Assembly (NCBI GenBank): GCA_002731825.1
Contig: PCCS01000023.1
Span: 16,178 to 80,177 of the forward strand
Length of the DNA: 64,000 nt
Source: Myxococcales bacterium
GTDB lineage: Bacteria; Myxococcota_A; Bradymonadia; UBA7976; UBA1532
Direction of reading: 5' to 3'
How positions within the stretch are numbered: the first letter of the stretch is position 1; each line of letters starts with the position of its first letter. The notes below the pieces were generated by a model. It made no database searches. It was not told the DNA's origin and saw nothing but the letters and a program-made list of their open reading frames with translations. Both the position numbers and the translations under genes were made by a program. Of the stretch, positions 42,836 through 50,804 are shown piece after piece.

Positions 42836-44353
42836 ATGGACCAGTTCATGAGTTTTGTTGGTATACTGGCGTTGCTCGGTCTCGCTTGGCTTATGTCCAA
42901 TAATCGGCGTTTGATGAATTGGCAAACCATTGGAGTCGGGCTCCTACTCCAAGTTATCCTGGGCGCTATCCTTCTCAAGTGGCAACCCGGGATCGATGGA
43001 ATTTCAGCCTTCAGTGATGGCGTGAAAGGTTTCCTTAAGTTGTCCGAGCAAGGGTCGGGCATGGTCTTCCAAGACCTGGGTTTATCAGCAAAGTCCGGCT
43101 TTCAATTCGCCTTCCAAATTTTGCCGACGATCATCTTTTTCTCGGCCGTTATGGCGGTTTTATATTACCTCGGTTTGATGCAAATCATCATTTCATTTAT
43201 GGCTAAATTCGTTAAGAAAGCCATGGGGACGAGTGGCTCAGAGACTCTGTCCGTTTCAGCGAATATTTTCGTTGGTCAGACGGAAGCCCCACTGATGATT
43301 CGGCCTTTTTTGCCTCAAATGACAAAATCGGAACTCTTCACCGTAATGGTCGGGGGATTCGCAACCGTAGCGGGCGGGGTACTCGCAGCCTATATCGGTA
43401 TGGGTGTAGACGCAGGGCATCTTGTGGTTGCATCGGTTATGTCAGCGCCGGCCGCCTTGGTTGTAGCAAAAATTATGTATCCAGAAACGGAGGTTTCGCA
43501 AACGGCTGGTGATGTTGCCCTACCAGACATTGATTCTGGCGATAATGTCATAGATGCCGCCGCTCGGGGTGCAACCGATGGCCTTAAGCTGGCACTCAAT
43601 GTCGCAGCCATGCTGATCGCCTTCTTGGGGTTGGTCGCGGTTGCAGATTGGCTACTTGGAGGTCTTGATTCGCTGATCGACGGTTCGATGCTCGGCGGCG
43701 AACAAATGGCCAATAAAGAATTTTCTGGTTTCTTTCCCGGCAGCCTAACAACGATTTTTGGAACACTGCTGGCACCTATCGCTTTCGTGATGGGTGTACC
43801 ATGGGCCGATGCGGCCGCCGTGGGCAACCTGCTAGGCCAAAAGCTGGCGGTCAACGAATTCGTCGGTTATCAGACCCTGAGCGACTTAATCAAATCGGGC
43901 ACAATCACCGAACGATCCGCCGTTATTTCCACCTACGCCTTATGCGGCTTTGCAAATTTTGGGTCCATTGGCATCCAGATCGGTGGAATTGCAGCCCTTG
44001 CGCCGGAGCGGCGAAAGGACCTCGCATCCATGGGATTTAAAGCCATGTTGGGGGGTGCATTTGCAACCTGGCTGACCGCCTGTGTCGCGGGCCTGATGAT
44101 CGGTGCACCAACCACACCCGCATCGAGTAAAACGGTGACCACTCAACCCGCTGTCCACTCCGTTATGACCCACAGTCGGTCCATTGTCGCACCGAGTATT
44201 GAAGAGACTGCAAAAACAATTATCAAGGTCTCTGAAGCCCAATTGGCTCGAGCAACGGTTGGCTCGATTGACACGGCTCCTCTGCCTAAGGTCACGCATC
44301 CAGACCCGGTTAAATCAACAAAAAAAGCGAAAAGCAGCAGCGACACGAAATAA
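42836..44353 (+). CDS. nupC: Concentrative nucleoside transporter (NupC/CNT family)
   Basis: A 505-residue inner-membrane symporter for nucleosides. Its segments follow the CNT order: MSNNRRLMNWQTIGVGLLLQ, then FAFQILPTIIFFSAVMAVLYYLGLMQ, the signature ANIFVGQTEAPLMIRPFL, a second GGFATVAGGVLAAYIGMG, VLVAAVMSAP-type region, and AVISTYALCGFANFGSIGIQIG. After the last helix there is an unusual 90-residue Ser/Thr/Lys-rich cytosolic or periplasmic tail (SSKTVTTQPAVHS to SSSDTK) that typical NupC proteins lack. TGAGGGGGG before ATG fixes the start. Confidence 0.92.
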   Translation: MDQFMSFVGILALLGLAWLMSNNRRLMNWQTIGVGLLLQVILGAILLKWQPGIDGISAFSDGVKGFLKLSEQGSGMVFQDLGLSAKSGFQFAFQILPTIIFFSAVMAVLYYLGLMQIIISFMAKFVKKAMGTSGSETLSVSANIFVGQTEAPLMIRPFLPQMTKSELFTVMVGGFATVAGGVLAAYIGMGVDAGHLVVASVMSAPAALVVAKIMYPETEVSQTAGDVALPDIDSGDNVIDAAARGATDGLKLALNVAAMLIAFLGLVAVADWLLGGLDSLIDGSMLGGEQMANKEFSGFFPGSLTTIFGTLLAPIAFVMGVPWADAAAVGNLLGQKLAVNEFVGYQTLSDLIKSGTITERSAVISTYALCGFANFGSIGIQIGGIAALAPERRKDLASMGFKAMLGGAFATWLTACVAGLMIGAPTTPASSKTVTTQPAVHSVMTHSRSIVAPSIEETAKTIIKVSEAQLARATVGSIDTAPLPKVTHPDPVKSTKKAKSSSDTK

Positions 44354-44673
44354 GCCCGACCCGGGCATTTAGAAACTCAGTTAAACCGGCGGAGGATCCG
44401 CCCGTGACCGACTCCGGCTGCGGCAATCTGCCTCCTAAATTTAATGCGACGTTTATGTAACGATCGTGAAAAATCGAAAAAGAAAAGTGATCTGAAACAG
44501 GATCGTCTGGCATACTGCGTATGTTGACTGGACATTCGTCGCGTTATCGCACGAGCAATGAACACCAGTCGAAACCGCACATTCACCCGAAGACCAGAGT
44601 GGTTTTCGAGGTGAATGATGCTTACTTACCCATCCAAAAAAAGAAATCGTCTGGGCCGGGCGCAGTGGAATGT
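44354..44673. other. Intergenic region after nupC with short hairpins
   Basis: Two small GC hairpins follow the nupC stop: GCCC/GGGC at 44354-44366 and GGCGGA/TCCGCC at 44388-44402. Neither has a U run, so rho-independent termination is doubtful. No gene is supported between here and the convergent phosphatase gene. Confidence 0.4.
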
Positions 44674-46038
44674 TCAGGATTGTTTCAAGACGTCTTGGTA
44701 GCTGATCTCACCCGTTTCGGAGTCAATAAACGTCACGGTTACAGAATCTGTGACCGGGTCAAACTTTAGGGTAGTCGCTGCCCAATCGCCGGATACATAT
44801 TTTACTTGGTCTGCCTCAAAAAATGTCTCGAACAGACTGGGGTCAGATGAGGCTAATTCGTATCGCGCGCTTTGTTTGCTTCCGCCCGGTCCACATAAGA
44901 TCTCCCAGATGTGTCGTCGCAAACCCGTTTTCTCGACGCGCCAGACGGCTCCCATATGAAAATCACCGGACAGAAACCACACGTTGTCGACGGGTGAATT
45001 TGTTATAAAATCAAGCAATTCATCCCGTTGATCCGGAAAGCCCTGCCAACGTTCGTTCTCTGATAACCAAACGGCCGGCAACTTTGCTATGGGGACGGAG
45101 TTGAGAATAATTTTAAAGTGACATTCGCTTGCTGCGAGGGCTGACTTGAGCCAATTCATTTGTTCGATGGATATATATAACCTGTCGGACGCGACCCGCT
45201 CGTGTCGACAGTCTAATACGAAAAATTCCGCTGTCTTGCCCCACGTATAACTCGTCCACAATGTACCATTCGATGTGGGTTGAGTTGGCGTTGATTCAAA
45301 GAACGCATCAATGCCTGTCTGACGGGTGAGGGAGTCAATATCCTGAAGGTCATCATTGTTAGCGACCTCGTGGTCATCCCAAGTTTGATAGGTTCCCACC
45401 GAGCTTAACAATTGTCGGTACTGTTGGTTTTTCAAGGTCAGCCCCCAAGCTGACCTAAATTCATCGCGCGTCGTTGCGCCGTCGTTGTAACTCATGTCAC
45501 CGAGATGACAGAACACATCTAGCGGCAGGGCGGCCAGTGTCAGCAATGACGGGAAAGGAGCTCGGCCTGCTGAAGTACACGCGGTCGCGCCAATGAGTAA
45601 AGGCCTTATGGTTTCATCCCTGTCGACGGTTCTAAAGCGACCGACATCAGACCAGGTGTTGCTCTCTGAAAGCCATCCAAATCGATAAATCTGTTCTAAA
45701 TCTAGATCCGTCACGCGCACTTTAAGATAGCCCGAATCGGATTCGATCCACTCATCCAAGACCGAATGTTCGGGCCCTTCATGCTCGCGCCAAACCAATA
45801 ATCTGGCCGCTCCGGAATCGGCGGTATACCCCCAGAGTATAACGCTTTGTCCCGACATTGAGCCCGCTTGAATTCCGTAGGGGAATGTCAGCGCCCGACG
45901 GTCCGGATCATCAGTAAAAACGGGTACGTCGAGCTGCGTCGTCCGTCTTTCACCTTCACAGGCAGATGACGTGGCGACACTGGCGACAGCGAGCGTCTGG
46001 ATGAACCGCCTGCGACTTAAAACGGGTATACTTGACAT
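44674..46038 (-). CDS. PhoD-like metallophosphatase, Tat-exported
   Basis: A 454-residue alkaline phosphatase D-type enzyme. The twin-arginine signal LSRRRFIQTLAVASVATSSAC also ends in a Cys, so it may be a lipoprotein. The PhoD N-terminal Ig-like domain (about 45-145; GIQAGSMSGQSVILWGYTAD) precedes the phosphatase domain. Metal-binding motifs are GDMSYND, TWDDHEVANND and FLSGDFHMGAVW. PhoD enzymes hydrolyse phosphodiesters and monoesters outside the cell and use Fe3+/Ca2+. GAGGCGA lies before the ATG. The gene is divergent from the M14 peptidase gene. Confidence 0.85.
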   Translation of the reverse strand: MSSIPVLSRRRFIQTLAVASVATSSACEGERRTTQLDVPVFTDDPDRRALTFPYGIQAGSMSGQSVILWGYTADSGAARLLVWREHEGPEHSVLDEWIESDSGYLKVRVTDLDLEQIYRFGWLSESNTWSDVGRFRTVDRDETIRPLLIGATACTSAGRAPFPSLLTLAALPLDVFCHLGDMSYNDGATTRDEFRSAWGLTLKNQQYRQLLSSVGTYQTWDDHEVANNDDLQDIDSLTRQTGIDAFFESTPTQPTSNGTLWTSYTWGKTAEFFVLDCRHERVASDRLYISIEQMNWLKSALAASECHFKIILNSVPIAKLPAVWLSENERWQGFPDQRDELLDFITNSPVDNVWFLSGDFHMGAVWRVEKTGLRRHIWEILCGPGGSKQSARYELASSDPSLFETFFEADQVKYVSGDWAATTLKFDPVTDSVTVTFIDSETGEISYQDVLKQS

Positions 46039-46174
46039 CTAATCGCCTCGATCAAGTTTAGAATCGGAGTCAATGCATCCAAATGGGGCACAACCACAAG
46101 ATACAGACGTCCTCAATAAAAGATCCACCAAGAACACACACGAGCCGTACTGAACCTGGACGTCTGTCGGTCTT

Positions 46175-46183
46175 GGTAGATAT
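46175..46183. promoter_or_regulatory. Single half-site of the inverted-repeat operator
   Basis: GGTAGATAT, identical to one arm of the dyad at 20102-20125, lies 105 bases upstream of the M14 peptidase start. No second arm is recognisable, so it may be chance. Confidence 0.2.
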
Positions 46184-46287
46184 CAAAAAACCACCGTCGA
46201 TCAAAGGCAGGGGGACAGAGTCAGCATGGACATCCAAAGATGAGTTTCTCTTGTGGCAATCGGGTGGATGTGACAGAAAATTAAGCG

Positions 46288-48267
46288 ATGATGAAACATA
46301 GTCTAAGCATCTGGGGTCTGTTCTTTATTGGCTGTAGTCAAACGCCCCAAATCCATGGTCAAGAGACCACGGAGACACCCGCCAAGGAGGCCACCAGGGT
46401 CGCGGACGACAGCTCTGTCGCTGCAGCCCAGCCGAAGGCCCCGGAGCCCAAGGCTGAAAAATGCAACAAAGATCTCGAATACTGGACTCAATGTGATGAA
46501 GGACGCTGGCTGTCAAACACGCTAATCGACTCAATAAATCGACTATGCTTCACGAGCCCAGAACTGAAAAAAATAACTGAACACGAGGGTCGACGCTGGC
46601 AGCAAACTCTGTACAGCGATGTTGATCCGGTGAGCGAATGGGACTATGAGCGCTGTCATATCGCGGGTCAATGCCCCGAAAAGATGACGAATTCACGTCC
46701 ACCGGATATGGTCCCTCAGGAGCCCGTGTCAGGTGTGACGCCAGCCGGTGCAAATGCCTATTGTAGGGGACTGGGACAACGTTTACCGACGGCTTCGGAA
46801 TGGGCTCATTTGGGCGGATGTGGTGATAACAAGGCCAACAGAATACTCCGCTGTATCGATGACATGAGTCCGGGTAATTCGAGTCAGGGCCTTCAAAAAC
46901 GAACCTACGCAAGACGGTTTGCAGACGCCGTTCGGACAACCTATTTATCCAAGGTCAAGGCGGGACGCGCTCAGAAAAGGAGCGACCTATGCAAGCGCGC
47001 CTGTCGAAAAGACGTCTCATGGCTAGCATGCGATCCTCATTTCGCTGACCACTACGGTCATCCACCGAAAAAAGCCGCCACAGGCTTTGATGTTGGTGAG
47101 ACCTACAAAGGGAACGAACAGGTCGAAGCACTGTTGCGGGGCTATGCCGAGGCGTTCCCTAAAATCACCCATCTGAAAGCCATTGGTCAATCCAATCAGG
47201 GTCGCGCGATTTGGGCCCTTCGTATCTCTCGACAAGCCAACACCGACGCAAGTCAGCCAGCCGTACTGTTAAACGCCGCTCATCATGGAGATGAGTTACT
47301 CTCCATCGAGTATGCCATTGACGCTATCCAATTTATCTTGAGTGAGCGAGAGAGACCTCAGGTCCGACGGTGGCTGGACAGGTTGGACATATGGGTCATT
47401 CCCCTTGTCAATCCAGATGGAAATCACCACACCTTATTCCGATCATGCAAAAACAACATCGGACGTAAAAATGGTCGAGACGTTAATGGTGATGGCCGAT
47501 TTGTCAGCGGAGAGGGTGTCGACCTGAATAGGAATTATCCATTCAAATGGGGGTTTTTAGGCGAAGTTGGCAGCAAATCAGACTGGAGACATCACCACTA
47601 TCGGGGAGAAAACCCGGCTTCGGAACCTGAAACAAAAGCCCTGGTCAAGTTGGCCGAGACGTACCGGTTTTCGACCGCTTTTTCATGGCATACCAATGGC
47701 AAGCTGATTCTCTCGCCCTACACCATTCGCAAAGTGAAAAACACTAAGCCGGATTTAGCGTGGACGGCGGCTGAAAAGTTACAATCAGCCATGACACAAA
47801 CCAAATCACTGCGGTTTCGTGTGCAGAAGGACATGTATCCAGTCGATGGTGTCGATCAGGATTGGCATTTTAACAGGCATGGAACTCTGGCCTACATCAT
47901 TGAGGGGACGCACCACAATCCCCAGCGGCTTCGAACACGAAAGGTGTCCATCGAGACATCCAGACCCCTATTGTCAGCGCTCCTTGACTATACGCTTGAT
48001 GCACCGCAGGTCAGTGGACGTGTGATCGACGCTCAAAATCGTCCATTGCAAGCCGTCGTAATGGTCGAGGATGTTCGCGTATTCGAGAAAGAAGCTTGGA
48101 TGAGTCGTCAGACCGACGGCCGCTTCGACCGCTTTGTCCCAGCGGCCGGCACTTTTCGGGTTAGGGTTTCGAAGCCAGGTTTTGTGACGCGTACGGTCGA
48201 GATGACAGCGGGGGCTCAGCCTGTCGACGTGCGACTTGATTCCCAGGCACCTGATAGCAGTCCATAG
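46288..48267 (+). CDS. Lipoprotein: FGE-sulfatase-like fragment, M14 zinc carboxypeptidase, CarboxypepD-regulatory-like domain
   Basis: A 659-residue lipoprotein (lipobox FIGC). Residues about 110-180 (PVSGVTPAGANAYCRGLGQRLPTASEW) match the formylglycine-generating-enzyme-like (SUMF1) fold's most conserved stretch, but the domain is incomplete. Residues about 270-565 form an M14 metallopeptidase: zinc ligands His333 and Glu336 (HHGDE), His468 (SWHTN), substrate motifs NPDG (375-378) and LNRNYPFKWG, and catalytic Glu539 in IIEGTHH. Residues about 570-650 form a carboxypeptidase-regulatory beta sandwich (VSGRVIDAQNRPLQAVV). The peptidase should be active. ATG 46288 or 46291, ribosome site weak. 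Confidence 0.82.
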   Translation: MMKHSLSIWGLFFIGCSQTPQIHGQETTETPAKEATRVADDSSVAAAQPKAPEPKAEKCNKDLEYWTQCDEGRWLSNTLIDSINRLCFTSPELKKITEHEGRRWQQTLYSDVDPVSEWDYERCHIAGQCPEKMTNSRPPDMVPQEPVSGVTPAGANAYCRGLGQRLPTASEWAHLGGCGDNKANRILRCIDDMSPGNSSQGLQKRTYARRFADAVRTTYLSKVKAGRAQKRSDLCKRACRKDVSWLACDPHFADHYGHPPKKAATGFDVGETYKGNEQVEALLRGYAEAFPKITHLKAIGQSNQGRAIWALRISRQANTDASQPAVLLNAAHHGDELLSIEYAIDAIQFILSERERPQVRRWLDRLDIWVIPLVNPDGNHHTLFRSCKNNIGRKNGRDVNGDGRFVSGEGVDLNRNYPFKWGFLGEVGSKSDWRHHHYRGENPASEPETKALVKLAETYRFSTAFSWHTNGKLILSPYTIRKVKNTKPDLAWTAAEKLQSAMTQTKSLRFRVQKDMYPVDGVDQDWHFNRHGTLAYIIEGTHHNPQRLRTRKVSIETSRPLLSALLDYTLDAPQVSGRVIDAQNRPLQAVVMVEDVRVFEKEAWMSRQTDGRFDRFVPAAGTFRVRVSKPGFVTRTVEMTAGAQPVDVRLDSQAPDSSP

Positions 48268-48717
48268 TCAAGCTCCATCGATCCCCACCTCAATGGGTGC
48301 AATTCGGCACTGACCGTCCGGTTCACACACACCACCCCGCGATTTGAAACGCCACCGGGCGAATAAGACGTAGCCCCAATCGAGTACCCTGTTCAATCCC
48401 GGAATCCGCGTCAGGGGAACAAATGGTCGGAAGAGTGTTCGTGCATAAAGCTGCCTGAACACTTCCACACCTTCGACCAATTCCCCGTTAGACATTCGCC
48501 CATGAATGCGGAGCATAATTTCTGCGTAACTCAGACCCGTCTCCGCCTCCGAGTCAAAGCTGGCGTGTGCAATGTCTGTAAACGTGAGGCGCTGTTTGCG
48601 GTCAAGCCGCCGCAATAAATTAATCTCCGTCGTACAGAGCCTACACCCACCGTCGTAGAAGACCTCAAACGGAGTCGTATAGTCGGGTAGTCTGGTGTCC
48701 ATCGTGTCTTTTGGCAT
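48268..48717 (-). CDS. DCC-family (DUF393/YuxK) thiol-disulfide-like protein
   Basis: A 149-residue protein with the family name-giving motif near the N-terminus, YDGGCRLCTTE (D-x-x-C-x-x-C), a thioredoxin-like fold. The middle holds EIMLRIHGRMSNGELVEGVEVFRQLY and the C-terminus PGLNRVLDWGYVLFARWRFK, both typical. Function in bacteria is poorly defined, with a proposed disulfide or cysteine redox role. GGAGACGG about ten bases before the ATG supports the start. Its stop abuts the stop of the convergent M14 gene with no gap. Confidence 0.85.
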   Translation of the reverse strand: MPKDTMDTRLPDYTTPFEVFYDGGCRLCTTEINLLRRLDRKQRLTFTDIAHASFDSEAETGLSYAEIMLRIHGRMSNGELVEGVEVFRQLYARTLFRPFVPLTRIPGLNRVLDWGYVLFARWRFKSRGGVCEPDGQCRIAPIEVGIDGA

Positions 48718-49139
48718 GGGTGGCCGTCTCCTTTGGTCTGTAGATTGCTCAGGGCGTGCTGAGGTTACGCATGGGCCGCGCCGCAGACTGGGTCATCACA
48801 ATGAATGGCTGCCTCCACGTCCCGCTGCGGCCATATGAGTTAGAGGCAAAACACGCCTCTGCTAATTTGACGGGTCCTCGGCTGGATGCCGTGGTCCAAA
48901 ATGACCCGCTTTACTCAGTCGTGGTTGGCCGATCGCACGCCAGACCTTCAATTTTAATTCATCAGAACAGCCGAATCGAGTGCGGCCAAAACCGACTTAG
49001 CCCAGTCAGTGGTACTCTTTAACGTTAAAAAACCATGATTCAAAACCTTTTATTAAAAAAATAGTTAAATAAAAACATGCGCTTATGGTTTTTGTTTAAA
49101 AAAACTACCGTTCGTATGGTTTTCACCATTTTTAAATGA
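48718..49139. other. Intergenic region left of the putative small RNA
   Basis: The 48756-49022 plus-strand frame is open but has no ribosome site and no protein-like composition, so it is not annotated. 49020-49139 is strongly A/T-rich, with T and A runs and repeated ATGGTTTT (about 49085 and 49115), as expected of an upstream promoter region for the RNA that ends at 49260. Confidence 0.4.
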
Positions 49140-49260
49140 TAGTGTGCCCCCACATAACGAGTCGGGCATTTGTTTCGATTCGTCACTGCTTTCTCGTACC
49201 CCCCATTCCCCTACATGAGAAAGCGGTTGACCGCTCCCTGCCCCGGGAGCGGTTTTTTTT
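49140..49260 (+). ncRNA. Putative small RNA with C-rich loop hairpin and intrinsic terminator
   Basis: About 120 bases with two hairpins and no protein-coding frame on this strand. The first hairpin pairs GCTTTCTC (49188-49195) with GAGAAAGC (49217-49224), extendable by three pairs, and its loop shows CCCCCC-ATT-CCCC. The second is a clear terminator (49230-49253) followed by eight T. No plus-strand gene ends nearby: the neighbouring gene on the left is on the minus strand. So the terminator needs its own transcript. The 5' end and promoter are not defined; an A/T-rich block precedes it. Confidence 0.5.
49230..49260 (+). terminator. Strong intrinsic terminator
   Basis: ACCGCTCCC (49230-49238), loop TGCCCC, GGGAGCGGT (49245-49253), followed by a T run to 49260. 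It is directed rightward and there is no annotated rightward gene upstream. Confidence 0.9.
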
Positions 49261-49524
49261 GTCCAAAGCATGGCCATCCGTCCTGTAACAATTTCAGAAT
49301 GACGCACGATGCGAGAGTCCCCGTATATCCCGTCCAAAAGACGCAGTGACAATGACAACAGCCCAGACCGTCATCAACTCACGATGTCCTGCTTTAATAG
49401 GGAGTGTGGCAGGTTTTTTTGGAAGACGATCTGCCCAATGGGCATTGTCCACTAGACGATGGTCACACTGGAGCGGCTATGCAGGACCCACGTTCATCGG
49501 TGGTAGACGCGATGTACACAATCA

Positions 49525-50412
49525 TCAGATCTCAAACAGTAAAAAATCACCGTGGCCTACATCCTTCGCGGAAATCGTGTGTTCATAACGAGTGCTAGAT
49601 AAAAAAGACATGGACGTGAGAAGGTCTCGCCAAAATGGTTTCCTCATGGTCCCGTCCCCTCGGAAGGCGATAGCCGACAGTTTAAGGTCACAGCCCGATG
49701 CTTGGATCAGCGCGCCTCTGAAAACATTGCCAATTTCTCGTAGCGTATTCTGCTCCTCCAGATTAAATCGACGGTTTGTTTGAGCCTGATGGGCTGAAGC
49801 GTCGGAACGCAAGCAACGAAGAAGGATGTGTGCCAGTTGGAAATCGAGCCCAATGACAAATTTGATCTCTCCATCGGCAGTGGAATAGGCAATCGCTGCG
49901 CCCACGGACCCATCAAATCTGAATCCATCACTCTCCATGAGTGACAAACGAAGACCCACCATGGCGCCAAATTCGTTGACACAGTGACCGGCCAGCGAGA
50001 ACTCCCGAGACTCTGAGGATGTTTGTGCCGCCATAGGTCGAGGTAAATCCAAAGCGATATGAATGGCCTTTTTTATTTCCGCGGGTGAAAAAGGCTTTGT
50101 GACAACAAATGCCGCGCCCGCTCTAAGCGCCTCCATGCGCTGCTCATCGCTGGCATTTCCCGTGACCATACCGACAGGAACTTGCACTCCATTTCTGATA
50201 AAGGCACGGAGGAGTTCCAACCCTGATATACCGGGCATCGCCCAGTCAGTCATGACAAGATGGGGTCGTACTTGTCGGAATATGGGTACGGCTTGCCGAG
50301 CATCCCTCGCCTCATAAAATTGGGTCCGCCACCCAAATGAACGAATGGTTCGAACCAAAACCGCACGCATCGCCGCGCTGTCATCAACAACCAGAATTCG
50401 AAGTGTATCCAT
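49525..50412 (-). CDS. Response regulator with CheC/CheX-like C-terminal domain
   Basis: A 295-residue signalling protein. Residues 1-125 are a receiver domain (ILVVDDSAAMRAVL, phospho-Asp in LVMTDWAMPG, GMVTGN with Thr, VVTKPFS with Lys). Residues about 150-295 resemble CheC/CheX/FliY phosphatases: the motif E-x-x-N-x-x-x-G appears as EIGNVFRG. In that family Glu and Asn remove the phosphate from CheY-P. A regulator joined to its own phosphatase-like domain could be self-limiting. ATG 50412 is preferred; the in-frame extension to 50523 is not receiver-like. Divergent from a hybrid histidine kinase. Confidence 0.8.
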   Translation of the reverse strand: MDTLRILVVDDSAAMRAVLVRTIRSFGWRTQFYEARDARQAVPIFRQVRPHLVMTDWAMPGISGLELLRAFIRNGVQVPVGMVTGNASDEQRMEALRAGAAFVVTKPFSPAEIKKAIHIALDLPRPMAAQTSSESREFSLAGHCVNEFGAMVGLRLSLMESDGFRFDGSVGAAIAYSTADGEIKFVIGLDFQLAHILLRCLRSDASAHQAQTNRRFNLEEQNTLREIGNVFRGALIQASGCDLKLSAIAFRGDGTMRKPFWRDLLTSMSFLSSTRYEHTISAKDVGHGDFLLFEI

Positions 50413-50804
50413 ACTTAAATCGGACCTTCTCATCAAATGCACAAGTCGTGCTGCCTCTGTGCAGCAACGACAAGGCGCGTCTTGCGTCTCATCGGCCACA
50501 AACATGGCCCAAGATAGATGCAATGACCTAGAAAAATATAACAGATTTCAAAACAATCAGGGTTTGCCGAGAATCATCCGAGAGTTTTTATCTGTCTGGA
50601 CTCGGGTCGACTTATTCAGCCTAGGCTCATTTAACAAAATTGACGTGGGCCGGTTCTTGAACCTACTCTGAGCCACATTAAAATGGCCCAAACGTCGTCA
50701 ATAAGACACAGGCGGACCGATGCCAATTGCGCAATAGACTCAGTGTCTCTGCCCATTCCGTAATCGGCATCCAAAGTGGACTCGACAATCGCAGTGAAGG
50801 ACCA
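50413..50804. other. Intergenic region between divergent two-component genes
   Basis: It carries the promoters of both the REC-CheX gene and the hybrid kinase. GAAGGA precedes the kinase ATG. I see no strong palindrome or hairpin. Confidence 0.4.

Noticed and set aside
44354..44402. Hairpins after nupC as intrinsic terminators
   Set aside because: Stems are short and no U run follows.
46083..46301. Plus-strand frame of 72 codons upstream of the M14 peptidase gene
   Set aside because: Overlaps the start of the peptidase gene in another frame, has no ribosome site, and lies in the promoter region of divergent genes.
48756..49022. Plus-strand open frame of 88 codons between the DCC gene and the small RNA
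   Set aside because: No ribosome site, unlikely composition, and no family resemblance.
49346..49588. Plus-strand frame of 80 codons after the putative small RNA
   Set aside because: Runs into the antisense of the REC-CheX gene; no ribosome site; low-quality composition.
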